64,000 nucleotides of DNA from Thioclava sp. SK-1 (GCF_001705665.1 NZ_MDHA01000089.1:62001-126000), one strand, 5' to 3'; shown: positions 8,513 through 17,810, counted from the first letter of the stretch. Numbers and translations: made by a program. The notes: generated by a model from the sequence alone, not told the origin.

Positions 8513-10186
8513 ATGACAGGCAATGATGATCTAATCGGGCAATTGCGCAGCATCGTCGGGCGGCGCCATGTGCTGACAGAGCCTCGTGCGACCGAAAGAT
8601 TTCGTCGCGGCTATCGCTCGGGGGAGGGGGCGGCGCTGGCTGTTGTTCAACCGGGCAGTTTGCTGGAACAATGGCAGGTGCTACAGGCCTGTGTGCGCGC
8701 GGATAAAATTATCATCATGCAGGCGGCCAATACCGGTCTGACCGAAGGCTCTACGCCCAAAGGCAGCTATGATCGCGATGTGGTAATCGTTTCGACCAGC
8801 CGGCTGACGAGGATACATCTGCTGGATGGAGGACGGCAAGTGGTGGCGCTGCCGGGTGCAACACTGTTCGGGCTTGAAAAGGCGCTGGACCCTAAGGGCC
8901 GCGATCCGCATTCCGTCATCGGCTCATCATGTATTGGGGCTTCCGTCGTGGGCGGGGTCTGCAACAATTCAGGTGGTGCATTGGTGGAACGGGGCCCATC
9001 CTATACCGAGCTGGCGCTATTTGCCCAGCTGGGTGCAGATGGCGTTTTGCGGCTGGTCAATCACTTGGGTCTGGCACTTGGCGACACGCCAGAACAAATT
9101 TTGACACGCGTGCAGGCCGGGGAGTTTTCAGTGGACGAGGCAGGAAACCGCCAAGCCTCTGACCACGGCTATGGGGCGCGTGTGCGTGATGTGGATGCAC
9201 CAACGCCAGCCCGGTTCAATGCCGACAAAGGCCGATTATACGAGGCCTCGGGCTGTGCAGGAAAACTGGCGGTGTTTGCCGTGCGTCTGGATACGTTTTC
9301 TCAGCCCGACCGTAGCAAGACATTCTATATCGGCACAAATTCCACCGAAGTGCTGACCCGGTTACGCCGTAAGATCTTGTCGCAATTTAATACATTGCCG
9401 GTGTCAGCAGAATATATGCACCGTGAAGCGTTTGATATCACGCATCGCTATGGCAAGGACACGGTGCTTGCGATTGACAAGCTGGGCACTGCCCGCTTGC
9501 CGCGTTTTTTCGCCATAAAAGGTGCGTTGGACGCACGATTGAACCGGTGGTCATTGACACGCGGGTTGACCGATCGCGTATTGCAAGGGGTCGCCACGCT
9601 GTGGCCCGAGATCTTACCAAAACGTCTGCTGGACTATCGCAACCGCTATGAGCACCATCTGATTTTAAAAATGCGTGACGGTGGCATTGACGAAGCTGTC
9701 GCCACATTGCCAGAGTTGTTCGCACAGGAAGATGCTGATTTCTTTGAATGCGATGCAAGAGAAACCAAGATTGCCGGCCTGCACCGCTTTGCTGCAGCGG
9801 GCGCGGCCGTGCGCTACATGGCGCTGAACCGGGAAGCGGTGGAAGATATCTTGCCGCTGGATCTGGCATTGCGCCGAAATGATCGCGATTGGTTTGAAAC
9901 ATTGCCCCCGGATATTGACGCAGCGATCAGTCATAAAATGTATTACGGGCATTTCATGTGCCATGTGCTGCATCAAGATTACATCGTGAAACGTGGCCAT
10001 GATGGTGCGGCACTCAAGGCGAAGATGCTGAAACTGCTTGATGCGCGCGGGGTGGAATACCCCGCAGAGCATAATGTTGGTCATCTTTATGTGGCCAAGC
10101 CGGATCTGGCGCAGTTTTATCGCGAATGCGATCCGACAAACAGCTTCAACCCGGGGCTTGGCAAGCAATCACGGTGCAAACACTAA
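8513..10186 (+). CDS. dld: Quinone-dependent D-lactate dehydrogenase
   Basis: A 557-residue FAD flavoprotein matching E. coli Dld (571 residues). It oxidises D-lactate to pyruvate at the inner membrane and feeds the quinone pool. The N-terminal FAD-binding PCMH domain shows MQAANTGLTEGSTP (about 67-80) and the conserved GSSCIGASVVGGVCNNSGGA (about 140-160). The C-terminal membrane-associated domain includes YGHFMCHVLHQDYIVK and AEHNVGHLY. It is divergent from the sugar symporter and convergent with a KdgF-like cupin gene. Confidence 0.92.
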   Translation: MTGNDDLIGQLRSIVGRRHVLTEPRATERFRRGYRSGEGAALAVVQPGSLLEQWQVLQACVRADKIIIMQAANTGLTEGSTPKGSYDRDVVIVSTSRLTRIHLLDGGRQVVALPGATLFGLEKALDPKGRDPHSVIGSSCIGASVVGGVCNNSGGALVERGPSYTELALFAQLGADGVLRLVNHLGLALGDTPEQILTRVQAGEFSVDEAGNRQASDHGYGARVRDVDAPTPARFNADKGRLYEASGCAGKLAVFAVRLDTFSQPDRSKTFYIGTNSTEVLTRLRRKILSQFNTLPVSAEYMHREAFDITHRYGKDTVLAIDKLGTARLPRFFAIKGALDARLNRWSLTRGLTDRVLQGVATLWPEILPKRLLDYRNRYEHHLILKMRDGGIDEAVATLPELFAQEDADFFECDARETKIAGLHRFAAAGAAVRYMALNREAVEDILPLDLALRRNDRDWFETLPPDIDAAISHKMYYGHFMCHVLHQDYIVKRGHDGAALKAKMLKLLDARGVEYPAEHNVGHLYVAKPDLAQFYRECDPTNSFNPGLGKQSRCKH

Positions 10187-10199
10187 CTACGCAAGCTCA

Positions 10200-10508
10200 T
10201 CACAAGAAGTCGTCGCGCCGTGGGGTGAAGCAATCTACCAGTTGGCCGGGCTCTAGGCATTCACAGCCGTGGCGCGCGCCCGAGGGAATGATGAAACTGT
10301 CCCCGGGGGTGACCTCAAACGACGTGTCGCCAAGGAAAAAGCGGAAGCGGCCGGACTCGCAATAGGTCGATTGCACATGCGGATGATCATGCAGCGCGCC
10401 TTTCGCGCCCGCTTTGAACCGGAAAGACACCACCATCAACTCTGGGCTGTCGGCCAGAACCTGACGTGTGACGCCGGTATCGGGATGTGCGATCGGAAAT
10501 GTGGACAT
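10200..10508 (-). CDS. KdgF-like small cupin
   Basis: A 102-residue single cupin. Motif 1 is HDHPHVQSTYCESGRFRF and motif 2 is PGDSFIIPSGARHG, carrying three His and one Glu/Gln-type metal ligand. The ending FTPRRDDFL is characteristic of KdgF, which linearises/isomerises unsaturated uronates from pectin and alginate to 5-keto-4-deoxyuronate. The start at 10508 is chosen because AGGAG lies 6 bases before it; the ATG at 10535 that would overlap the regulator stop has no such site. It follows a GntR regulator in an operon. The uronate link is inferred from family resemblance, since no lyase is nearby. Confidence 0.65.
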   Translation of the reverse strand: MSTFPIAHPDTGVTRQVLADSPELMVVSFRFKAGAKGALHDHPHVQSTYCESGRFRFFLGDTSFEVTPGDSFIIPSGARHGCECLEPGQLVDCFTPRRDDFL

Positions 10509-10534
10509 ATTTAGCTCCTGTAAGAAAGGATCCA

Positions 10535-11275
10535 TCAGGCCGTAGCCTGACGTAACAAATTACGATACCGGGACTGGCTGCCTTTCAGGTGCTGGCGCAT
10601 TGCGTCGCGGGCGGCCTGTTCATTGCCATCTAAAATGGCTGCAACGATTTTTTCGTGCTCTGCATCCAGACCGCGCAGGTAGCTGTCTGTCGCGCTGTCA
10701 TCATCGGTTTTTTCCAACGCGCGCCGGGGGATCAGATTGGCCCCGACCATTGACAGAAAATCGCGGAAACGGGGATTGTTGGTGGCATCGGAAATGGCCA
10801 GATGCAGGTCAAAATCCGCCTCAACCGAGGTTTTCCCCGCCTGGGAAAATCCGCGCAAAGTTTGTAGCGCATGGAGGATGTTTTCCTCTTGCGCAGGCGA
10901 GCGGCGCTGAGCGGCCAATCCTGCGGCCTCAACCTCTACGGCAGTGCGCAGTTCCAGCATCTCAATCATCGAAGAAATGCGAACAAAGTCGATATTTTTA
11001 AAGGGCAAATCTAAACTGGGCTTTGGGTCCAAAACGAAGACGCCGGCGCCCTGACGTGGCTCCACCAAGCCATCAGAGCGCAACGCAGCCACGGCCTCGC
11101 GCACCACGGTGCGTGACACGGAAAATTCCCGTGTCAGCTGCGCTTCAGAGGGGAGGCGCGATCCGGGGGGATAGGCCCCGGTTTCGATTTGTGTCCGCAA
11201 CCGATCGCTGAGTGTGACAACAAGGGTCTTCCCGTTGCTGCGATCGGCAGAGGATTTCACGATTGGCTCGGCCAC
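10535..11275 (-). CDS. GntR-family regulator, FadR subfamily
   Basis: A 246-residue regulator. The winged HTH is SRLPSEAQLTREFSVSRTVV followed by REAVAALRSDGLVEPRQGAG. The C-terminal FCD effector domain has the metal-site pattern DFDLHLAIS and later H residues (LDAEHEKIV, MRQHLKG). I place the start at the GTG complementary to 11273-11275, because GAGGG stands seven bases before it. The longer ATG-started frame (11338) would run through a near-perfect operator at 11305-11321. It lies upstream of, and is read with, the KdgF-like cupin, so it probably senses a uronate or related acid and represses its own operon. Confidence 0.8.
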   Translation of the reverse strand: MAEPIVKSSADRSNGKTLVVTLSDRLRTQIETGAYPPGSRLPSEAQLTREFSVSRTVVREAVAALRSDGLVEPRQGAGVFVLDPKPSLDLPFKNIDFVRISSMIEMLELRTAVEVEAAGLAAQRRSPAQEENILHALQTLRGFSQAGKTSVEADFDLHLAISDATNNPRFRDFLSMVGANLIPRRALEKTDDDSATDSYLRGLDAEHEKIVAAILDGNEQAARDAMRQHLKGSQSRYRNLLRQATA

Positions 11276-11304
11276 TGAAAGACCCTCACTTATTTTCCGG
11301 TGAT

Positions 11305-11321
11305 AACCTATATGACAGGTT
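11305..11321. promoter_or_regulatory. Candidate GntR operator, copy 1
   Basis: AACCT-N7-AGGTT (ACCTATATGACAGGT core) is an inverted repeat 30 bp upstream of the chosen GTG start of the GntR gene. A near-identical copy sits 89 bp farther upstream. Two matching copies in one promoter region argue for autoregulation. Confidence 0.55.
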
Positions 11322-11393
11322 CGTGCGGCCACGTCCATATCTTTGACATCGAATAGGATATCTGACGCGGGTGATCACAACCATAAGCCAACA

Positions 11394-11410
11394 TACCTAA
11401 ATGAAAGGTT
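11394..11410. promoter_or_regulatory. Candidate GntR operator, copy 2
   Basis: ACCTAAATGAAAGGTT has the same ACCT-N7-AGGT dyad and the same central A-ATGA letters as the copy at 11305-11321. The pair probably binds the GntR protein encoded just downstream. Confidence 0.55.
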
Positions 11411-11668
11411 ATATTTCCAGAACTGGGTGAATATTCTGACTGTGATCCTCGGGTATATTTCTGGCGTTCGACGGTTTTTGGGCTGCGCGTTGGTGCCGTT
11501 GCCTGAAAAGTTGTAACATAAATTTTTGTCCCATACTCTGACCTTTTGAACCGTCATGACAGCGCATAGGCAAAGCCCCCGACGCGATAGATCGCGCAGA
11601 GGCCTCAGGGCGATCCGCTCCGCGCCACAAGATCTATGGGCGGTCCGGCCACGGTTCCAGAATAGGGA
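11411..11668. other. Non-coding remainder of the intergenic region
   Basis: With the revised GntR start, 393 bp lie between this regulator and the end of the amidohydrolase operon. The part nearest the regulator holds the two operators. The rest contains a short dyad CGCGAT-AG-ATCGCG (around 11583-11596) near the end of the amidohydrolase operon, perhaps part of its terminator. I see no credible gene here. Confidence 0.4.
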
Positions 11669-13099
11669 TCAGCTGCTTGCAAACGCGTCGCGGGCTTCGG
11701 GTTGATCCCAGATCTTTTGGATTGCGGCGCTGCCTGCGCGCGTCAACGCCTGTGCATCAGCAACCGCCAGCCTGCCGCCTGACACCAATATGCGCCCATC
11801 AACGATTACCGTGTCAATATTAGACCGATTGGCCAGCGCGATCAATGTCCGGCATGGATCGTAATGCGGCTGCAAATGCGGATGAGCCATATCAATAACA
11901 GTCAGATCCGCTTTTGCACCGGGCGCAATATGGCCCAGATCCGGCCGATTGAGCGCTTGCGCACCCGCCTCGGTCACAGAAGATATCAGGGCCGGCGCCG
12001 TCGCCACATCGGGGCGCCCGGCAGCGACCTTGGAAATCATCGCTGCCGCGTTCAATTCCCCCAACAGATCCATATTATACCCATCTGTCCCCACCATGAC
12101 GCGCAGGCCTGCGGCCTCGAACCGGCCAAAGGCTGCGGTCTTACCGGATCGGCTGAACACACGCGGGCAGTTCATCACGGTGACGTCTTTGCTTTGCATC
12201 AATTGTAAATCGTTATCGGTTGCATAGACGCAATGCGCCGCCAAAAGATCGGGACCCAAAACCCCTAGCCAATCCAGATATTCGCTTGGCGTGCGACCTT
12301 CATAGCGTGCGCCAATCGTTTTCACCTCGCCAGCGCTTTGTGCGACATGGATGGTGTTTGGCACATTCAATTCCCGCGCCATCGCCGTAGCCGCACGCAG
12401 CAGATCGGGGTCACATGTATCGGTCGCATGCGGGCTCATCGCCAATCCGATGCGACCGTCTGCCTTGCCCTGCCACCTGTCATACAGCGCCTTCCACTGT
12501 GTCAGGTCGCGTTCACTATCGCGTCCTGTCGTCGAGGTGGTGTTATATTCCACACCATCATTCCCGGCCTTGGGATCTGCGGCTGAAAACAGATAGGGCG
12601 CCCCCCAAAACCGTAATCCCAATTCCTCGGCAGCGGTGAACATCTCTGGCAAAGAATTGCGGAAGGGCTCCATTACCGAAGTCGCACCGCCAAGCAATAA
12701 CTGTGTAATGCCCATGCGCGCGACATCCAGACGCTCCTGTGGTGTCAGCACATCCAGACCGGTTTTTGAAAGCGGCAAAAGAACCGTATAAACGATGCTT
12801 TGATCGTTTTTCTTACCCGCACCGTCTTCGGCATGGCTGCGTGCGATTGCTTCAGAAAAACAGTGATTGTGCAGATTCATCAACCCGGGCAGGACAAACC
12901 GCCCCGGCGTGTCAATCACATGATCGGCTTGCGCGGGTCGTGATGGGTGGATCGCCGCGATCCGATCGCCTTCCAAGATCACCCAATGATCGCGCAAAAC
13001 CCGTTGTCCGCCATGCGAGCCATCCAAGACATAGCTGCCAAAAATTGCGGTGGTCTGCTGGGCCACATTGGGCAGCGGCATAAGTGAGGGGCGTGGCAT
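11669..13099 (-). CDS. TRZ/ATZ-family amidohydrolase (cytosine/guanine-deaminase-like)
   Basis: A 476-residue amidohydrolase. Metal ligands are visible in order: LHNHCF near residue 76 (HxH), IHVAQSAGE (His of strand 5), LLAAHCVYATDND (His of strand 6) and VGTDGYN (Asp of strand 8). This is the arrangement of deaminases and chlorohydrolases acting on N-heterocycles (cytosine, guanine/8-oxoguanine, s-triazines). It is the last gene of a six-gene operon with a spermidine/putrescine-type ABC transporter and a DUF1028 protein. Together with the nearby carbamoylase and hydantoinase genes, a deaminase or ring-opening role on an imported ureide or creatinine-like compound is plausible but unproven. 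Confidence 0.7.
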   Translation of the reverse strand: MPRPSLMPLPNVAQQTTAIFGSYVLDGSHGGQRVLRDHWVILEGDRIAAIHPSRPAQADHVIDTPGRFVLPGLMNLHNHCFSEAIARSHAEDGAGKKNDQSIVYTVLLPLSKTGLDVLTPQERLDVARMGITQLLLGGATSVMEPFRNSLPEMFTAAEELGLRFWGAPYLFSAADPKAGNDGVEYNTTSTTGRDSERDLTQWKALYDRWQGKADGRIGLAMSPHATDTCDPDLLRAATAMARELNVPNTIHVAQSAGEVKTIGARYEGRTPSEYLDWLGVLGPDLLAAHCVYATDNDLQLMQSKDVTVMNCPRVFSRSGKTAAFGRFEAAGLRVMVGTDGYNMDLLGELNAAAMISKVAAGRPDVATAPALISSVTEAGAQALNRPDLGHIAPGAKADLTVIDMAHPHLQPHYDPCRTLIALANRSNIDTVIVDGRILVSGGRLAVADAQALTRAGSAAIQKIWDQPEARDAFASS

Positions 13100-13134
13100 G
13101 CGTTATCCTTGTGGCAAAGCAGGGCAGGAAAGGG

Positions 13135-13896
13135 TTAGTCCGCAACGGTCCAGCTGTCGCGATGCGTGGCGGTAGGAAACCGTGTTTCCAGCCCCAATTG
13201 CGCAATCCGCTGAATACTGGCGTTGAATAGCTTGGCTTGCACCGGCACGGAATCAGGTTCCAGCGCAACGGCGCGCAGTCCTGCCTCTCGACCTTTATAA
13301 GCATCGAATAAGTGGCGAAGATCGGGCACGGCGCGCCCGTCCGAAATATCAACTCGCAGATCAACAGCGGCAATCCCATGATCGCCCGTTACCTGTAGGG
13401 CGGCAGATTTCAACGTGCCCAGCACTTCTCCGCCTGCGGCTAAACCGGCCTCCAGCGCCTGAAGTAAGCGCTCTGCCAGCGGCTGGTTGGGCTGCTGTTG
13501 GAAGGCATTGGCCATCGCATCTGTCACGTGCTCATTGTCCAAGATATTGCCCAACGCGAGACAATTTTTCCCTGTGCTATGGGTATAAATCGAATACATC
13601 CGGCGGCCGTGAAACACCGCGCTGCGCCCTGTGTGGTCCAATGCGCCCAGCTGGCGCCATTCAATATCGGGGGATGACGATATAACATGGGTGACTGCGT
13701 CATCGGCGGATTGGCCTTCTTGTAACGCAGCAATGCCCAGATCACCCAGCCGGCTGTCGGTGCGATGTTGCGACAACATCGCACCCCGTCCATGTGCCAG
13801 ACGCACACAACGGTTTCCTACCGCAAGATCAGATGTAGCGATTGCAGCGCCGAACGCACCGGTGCGCGGGCAGTGGCCAATAATTGAAAATGTCAT
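13135..13896 (-). CDS. DUF1028 protein (Ntn-hydrolase-like fold)
   Basis: A 253-residue protein beginning MTFSIIGHCPRTGAFGAAIA, the characteristic DUF1028 opening, with the conserved AVGNRCVRLAHGRGAMLSQH and a C-terminal domain that contains LRHLFDAYKG. The family has an Ntn-hydrolase-like core but no agreed reaction. The start at 13896 matches the family N-terminus; the longer frame to 14025 is an overlap into the permease gene. It sits between the permease (20 bp gap) and the amidohydrolase (35 bp gap), so it is probably an accessory hydrolase for the imported substrate. Confidence 0.75.
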   Translation of the reverse strand: MTFSIIGHCPRTGAFGAAIATSDLAVGNRCVRLAHGRGAMLSQHRTDSRLGDLGIAALQEGQSADDAVTHVISSSPDIEWRQLGALDHTGRSAVFHGRRMYSIYTHSTGKNCLALGNILDNEHVTDAMANAFQQQPNQPLAERLLQALEAGLAAGGEVLGTLKSAALQVTGDHGIAAVDLRVDISDGRAVPDLRHLFDAYKGREAGLRAVALEPDSVPVQAKLFNASIQRIAQLGLETRFPTATHRDSWTVAD

Positions 13897-13916
13897 GCAA
13901 CTATCCTTACGGCGGT

Positions 13917-14690
13917 TCAGCTGCGGCGCAGCGCGGCCAAAGAGGTGGCGATCAGCGTGATCAAAACAAAGATGGACGCGACAACCGCAATCACCGGGTC
14001 GACGGATTCCTGGATCCCTTCCCATATCATTTTGGGGAGTGTCTCGACGCGGCGCACGGTCAGGAACAGTACGCTGACGATTTCATCAAAACTAACGATA
14101 AAGGCGAAGATCCCGCCTGATATCATCCCGGGGCGGATTGCAGGGATGATCACGGTTCGGATGGTCATCCCAATGGATGCGCCCAGATTGCGCGCCGCCA
14201 ACGGTAACCGGCGATCCATATTGGAAAGGGACGCAAAAACCGAAATCGTGACATAGGGCAGACCCAACAGCACATGGGCCAAAATTACCCCCAGATAGCT
14301 GTCGATCAGCCCCAGCGTGACCCAGAATTTATAAAACCCCAAGGATTGCACGACCGGTGGTACAAGGATCGGCACGATCATGATCCAGCGCACAATCATC
14401 GCCGCGCGATCTGACAGAAACCAAACCCCGATGCAAAATAACGTACCCAGACCTGTGGCAACCACCGCAACGACACAGCCAATCCAGATGCTTGTCCAGC
14501 TGGCGAACAGCCATTTCGTGGAATGCACGAATGTGTCGTAATGCTGCAAAGACAGGTGATCCTTGGGCAACCCGATAAAGGATGTATCGGTCAGGGACAC
14601 CGGGATCACAACCAAGATCGGCAGCACCAGAAAGGCAAGGATGATCCAGCTGCCAGTGCCAAAAAAGATCCGTAACGCAGAAGGTGTCAT
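13917..14690 (-). CDS. ABC transporter permease, spermidine/putrescine type (PotC-like)
   Basis: A 257-residue inner-membrane permease with about six hydrophobic segments. The coupling loop AARNLGASIGMTIRTVIIPAI contains the EAA-type motif that contacts the ATPase. Its ATG at 14690 overlaps the stop of the PotB-like gene by one base (TAATG), which fixes the start; the frame extending to 14975 is a shadow. It pairs with the permease upstream. Confidence 0.88.
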   Translation of the reverse strand: MTPSALRIFFGTGSWIILAFLVLPILVVIPVSLTDTSFIGLPKDHLSLQHYDTFVHSTKWLFASWTSIWIGCVVAVVATGLGTLFCIGVWFLSDRAAMIVRWIMIVPILVPPVVQSLGFYKFWVTLGLIDSYLGVILAHVLLGLPYVTISVFASLSNMDRRLPLAARNLGASIGMTIRTVIIPAIRPGMISGGIFAFIVSFDEIVSVLFLTVRRVETLPKMIWEGIQESVDPVIAVVASIFVLITLIATSLAALRRS

Positions 14691-15532
14691 TAGCGGCGCT
14701 CCAGGAAAGTGGTTTTCAGGTTCACAAAGCGGCTGGCGATCAGCAGCACGACAGCGGTGGCCATCAACAGCACCACTGACAGCGCCGCGCCCAGACCCCA
14801 ATTCAGGAATTCTTGGATCTGATAGGTGATATATTCTGAAATCATCATCACGCGGCCACCGCCCAGCAGAGCCGGCGTCACATAGAACCCCAATGACAGC
14901 ACAAAGACCAACAAACCTCCCGACATCACACCGGGCAATGTCTGCGGGAAATAGACCTCGCGGAAGGCGCGCCATTCGCTGGCACCCAATCCCCGCGCCG
15001 CTTGAATGTAACTGCCCGAAATACCACGCATATTGGTCAACATAGGCAAAACGGCAAAGGGTAACATCACATGCACCATTGCGATCAAAACACCCAGCTC
15101 ATTATGCATCAGCCGCAGTGGCTGGCTGATAATGCCCGTTGCCATCAGCCCGTCATTCACCAGACCTGAACGCCCCAGCAGCACGATCCACGCGAATGAT
15201 CGGATCAACACCGACACCCAGAACGGCAAAAGCACCAGCCCCAACATCAGCGGACGAACCCGTCCTGCAAGGTTTGAAATGGTATAGGCCACGACATAGC
15301 CAAGGATCAAACAGGCCACGGTGGTGATTGCAGCGATCCGAAAGGTCAGCACAAAGCTGACCTTCACCGCATTTGAGGCAAACATCCGTTCATAATTTTC
15401 AATCCCGACGGATGGCTCGGTGATGGAAATGCCCCATATGTTCAGGACCGGAAATATGTAGAAGATGATCATTACAGCAAGTGCCGGAATAATCAGCATC
15501 CAATAGCGGAGTTTTTCGGGAATATGGGGCAT
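14690..15532 (-). CDS. ABC transporter permease, spermidine/putrescine type (PotB-like)
   Basis: A 280-residue permease with an N-terminal transmembrane helix (YWMLIIPALAVMIIFYIFPV) followed by a periplasmic loop and five further helices. The EAA loop is AARGLGASEWRAFREVYFPQ. It is translationally coupled to the PotC-like gene and begins 14 bp after the binding-protein gene. Transport of a polyamine, amine or ureide is suggested by family only. Confidence 0.88.
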   Translation of the reverse strand: MPHIPEKLRYWMLIIPALAVMIIFYIFPVLNIWGISITEPSVGIENYERMFASNAVKVSFVLTFRIAAITTVACLILGYVVAYTISNLAGRVRPLMLGLVLLPFWVSVLIRSFAWIVLLGRSGLVNDGLMATGIISQPLRLMHNELGVLIAMVHVMLPFAVLPMLTNMRGISGSYIQAARGLGASEWRAFREVYFPQTLPGVMSGGLLVFVLSLGFYVTPALLGGGRVMMISEYITYQIQEFLNWGLGAALSVVLLMATAVVLLIASRFVNLKTTFLERR

Positions 15533-15546
15533 CTGACTATCCGGGC

Positions 15547-16677
15547 TTAGCCGATCAAGGCGTCAATATACAGCTCTTCGGCGCTAACTTGGTTTTTGCC
15601 ATACCACTCGTCGCTGTAGATCACCTGCTTGACCACATTGGCGGGATCATTGGGGTTCCACTGCGCCAATGCGGCGGGCAACAAACTGGCTGCGGCGGGG
15701 TTGATCGGGCCGTTGCCAATCGCTTCAAACCAGTTGGCCTGTAGCTGCGGATCTTGCGCGCTGGCGATGAAACGCATGGCAGTTTCCGCCCCAGCGGGAT
15801 TGCCTTTTGGCACCACCCAGATACCCGGCTGCAAGACAGCACCATCGAAGGTCATCGCAAAGCTGCCCGGCTCCATCTGATCTTTCAGCAAGAACGAGCG
15901 GCTGGAATAGATATTCCCCATTGCCACTTCGCCTTGCAAAAACAGGTTCTGGCTGTCCGATCCCGACCCCCAGACAATGATATTGTCGCGCAGCTCGCGG
16001 AATTTCGCAATTGCAGCCTTGATCCCCTCGTCATCAAGGAAGGCATAGACATCTTCCTTTGCAACGCCCATCGCCTGCGCGGCCATCTCTAACTGTCCCC
16101 GCACCGATTTACGGAAGGTGCGCATCCCGGGGAAGTCCTGCACATTCCACACATCTTCCCATGTCTTGGGTGCACCATCGGGCAGCATCGTGGGGTTCCA
16201 CGCCATCGCATAAGAGAAAACGTAATTGCCCACGCCAAAGGGTAGGGCGGTGCCGTCCAGAACCTTGGTTTTATCCACGATGGAATAATCGATATCTTGA
16301 ATAACGCCTGCACCATTCATCACGATGGCCGATCCTGCACCGCTGTCGCAGACATCCCAGACCACCGCGCCGCTTTCCACCATGGCGCGGATTTTTCCTG
16401 GGGAGGGACCTGCCCCATCGACGCGAACCGGGATGCCGGTTTCTTCCTCAAACGCTTTGCCAAGGATGTTCTTCAAAATCTCTTCTGCGGCACCGCCCCA
16501 GTTGCACACGACGATTTCGCTGGCTTGCGCATAGGCGCTACGGTTGCCCAGCATCGGGACAAGGCCAAGCGCGCCCATCGCGGTCAAGAAGCCACGTCGC
16601 GATAATCGTCCCGCCTTATATTTTTCTGCGGCAATGTCCATAAGATCGGCTTGGTAGCCGGTGTCATGCGTGTCCAT
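15547..16677 (-). CDS. Periplasmic substrate-binding protein, PotD-like, Tat-exported
   Basis: A 376-residue extracytoplasmic binding protein. The N-terminus carries a twin-arginine signal (LSRRGFLTAMGALG, cleavage near AYAQ-ASE). The mature start EIVVCNWGGAAEEILKNILG is typical of PotD/PotF and iron/thiamine-like class II binding proteins. The ATG at 16677 has CAGGAG eight bases upstream; the frame extending to 16827 lacks support. The product should deliver ligand to the PotB/PotC-like permeases. Ligand identity is unknown; the amidohydrolase and DUF1028 genes in the same operon suggest a nitrogenous compound that is hydrolysed after uptake. Confidence 0.88.
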   Translation of the reverse strand: MDTHDTGYQADLMDIAAEKYKAGRLSRRGFLTAMGALGLVPMLGNRSAYAQASEIVVCNWGGAAEEILKNILGKAFEEETGIPVRVDGAGPSPGKIRAMVESGAVVWDVCDSGAGSAIVMNGAGVIQDIDYSIVDKTKVLDGTALPFGVGNYVFSYAMAWNPTMLPDGAPKTWEDVWNVQDFPGMRTFRKSVRGQLEMAAQAMGVAKEDVYAFLDDEGIKAAIAKFRELRDNIIVWGSGSDSQNLFLQGEVAMGNIYSSRSFLLKDQMEPGSFAMTFDGAVLQPGIWVVPKGNPAGAETAMRFIASAQDPQLQANWFEAIGNGPINPAAASLLPAALAQWNPNDPANVVKQVIYSDEWYGKNQVSAEELYIDALIG

Positions 16678-16703
16678 AATTTGTCTCCTGCTGTTGGAAA
16701 GGG

Positions 16704-16721
16704 GCGGCTCTGACTGGCCGC
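16704..16721 (-). other. Intercistronic hairpin between ATPase and binding-protein genes
   Basis: GCGGC and GCCGC pair across an 8-nt loop in the 62-bp gap before the PotD-like gene. Such stem-loops can attenuate read-through or protect the binding-protein mRNA. The T-run flanking it lies on the strand opposite to transcription, so it is not a standard terminator for this operon. Confidence 0.35.
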
Positions 16722-16739
16722 TTTTTGGGGGTGGTTCGA

Positions 16740-17810
16740 TCAAGAGGCGTCCAGCGCGACGCAGGCGCCAGCATCCCAACCAAAGCTGACCGGCATCTGC
16801 GGGGCGGGTTGCAATGCGGCATCCCATGTTGGATGTGACACAAGGATTTCGCCCAATGCGTCATGGCGCACCAACACCTGGCACCGTTCCCCTAAATAGC
16901 TGATCTGGGCGATATGGCCGTCAAAGGTTTCTTGGCCGGGCGGTCCCAACCGGATGCGTTCGGGGCGCAGCGCGAAGTTGACCTGACCGGTGGGGGAATT
17001 GGCATGATCATAGGTCGCGCAGAATTGGCGCCCCTCGACCTCGGCCAAAAGATGCTCCCCTTGTGTGCCGATCACATGCGCATTCACGACATTTGATTTG
17101 CCGAGGAAATTTGCGACGAATTGGTTTTTGGGCAAATTATACAGGTCATCGGGTGCGCCCTCTTGCTGGATCTTGCCGTCTTTCAAGATGACAATCCGGT
17201 CGGACATCGACAGGGCCTCTTCTTGGTCATGGGTGACATAGACGAAGGTCACGCCCAGCTTTTTATGAAGTGATTTCAACTCCCACTGCAGATCTGAACG
17301 CAGTTTTTTATCCAGCGCCGACAGCGGCTCATCCAGCAACAGAACATCAGGTTTAAATGAGAGCGCGCGCGCCAGCGCGATACGCTGCTGTTGCCCGCCG
17401 GACAGCTGATGCGGCATCCGATCCGCAAATTTTTCCATTTGCACCAAGGCCAGACATTCATGCACACGTTGTGCGATCCGGTCTTTGGACCATTTGCGCA
17501 CCCGCAGCGGGTAGCCAACGTTCTGCGCCACGCTCATGGTTGGAAATAGCGCATAGCCTTGAAACACCATCGCAAAATCGCGCTTTTCGGGCGGCAAGCC
17601 CGAGATGTCATGCCCACGCGCATGCACTGACCCGTCATCCAGTGCGGTAAAGCCTGCGATCGCCGACAGTAGCGTGGTTTTGCCCGATCCCGACGGGCCA
17701 AGCAGGGTCAGGAACTCTCCTTCGTGAATATCCAGCGCAACAGCGTCAAGCGCACGGAATTTGCCATAAGTTTTGACAGCATGGCGAATGGAAATAATCG
17801 GATGGGTCAT
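16740..17810 (-). CDS. ABC transporter ATPase, PotA-like
   Basis: A 356-residue ATPase: Walker A GPSGSGKTT, signature [15 protein letters not shown], Walker B DVLLLDEPLSALD, switch His in YVTHDQEEA, then a C-terminal TOBE domain. It energises the PotB/PotC-like permease pair. The ATG at 17810 matches the family N-terminus (MTHPIISIRHAVKTYG); the extension to 17852 is rejected. It is the first transporter gene downstream of a LysR gene in the same orientation. Confidence 0.9.
   Translation of the reverse strand: MTHPIISIRHAVKTYGKFRALDAVALDIHEGEFLTLLGPSGSGKTTLLSAIAGFTALDDGSVHARGHDISGLPPEKRDFAMVFQGYALFPTMSVAQNVGYPLRVRKWSKDRIAQRVHECLALVQMEKFADRMPHQLSGGQQQRIALARALSFKPDVLLLDEPLSALDKKLRSDLQWELKSLHKKLGVTFVYVTHDQEEALSMSDRIVILKDGKIQQEGAPDDLYNLPKNQFVANFLGKSNVVNAHVIGTQGEHLLAEVEGRQFCATYDHANSPTGQVNFALRPERIRLGPPGQETFDGHIAQISYLGERCQVLVRHDALGEILVSHPTWDAALQPAPQMPVSFGWDAGACVALDAS

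Noticed and set aside
16704-16725. Rho-independent terminator with a T-run at the gap between the ATPase and PotD-like genes
   Set aside because: The T-run follows the stem on the plus strand, but the operon is transcribed on the minus strand, where no U-tract follows.
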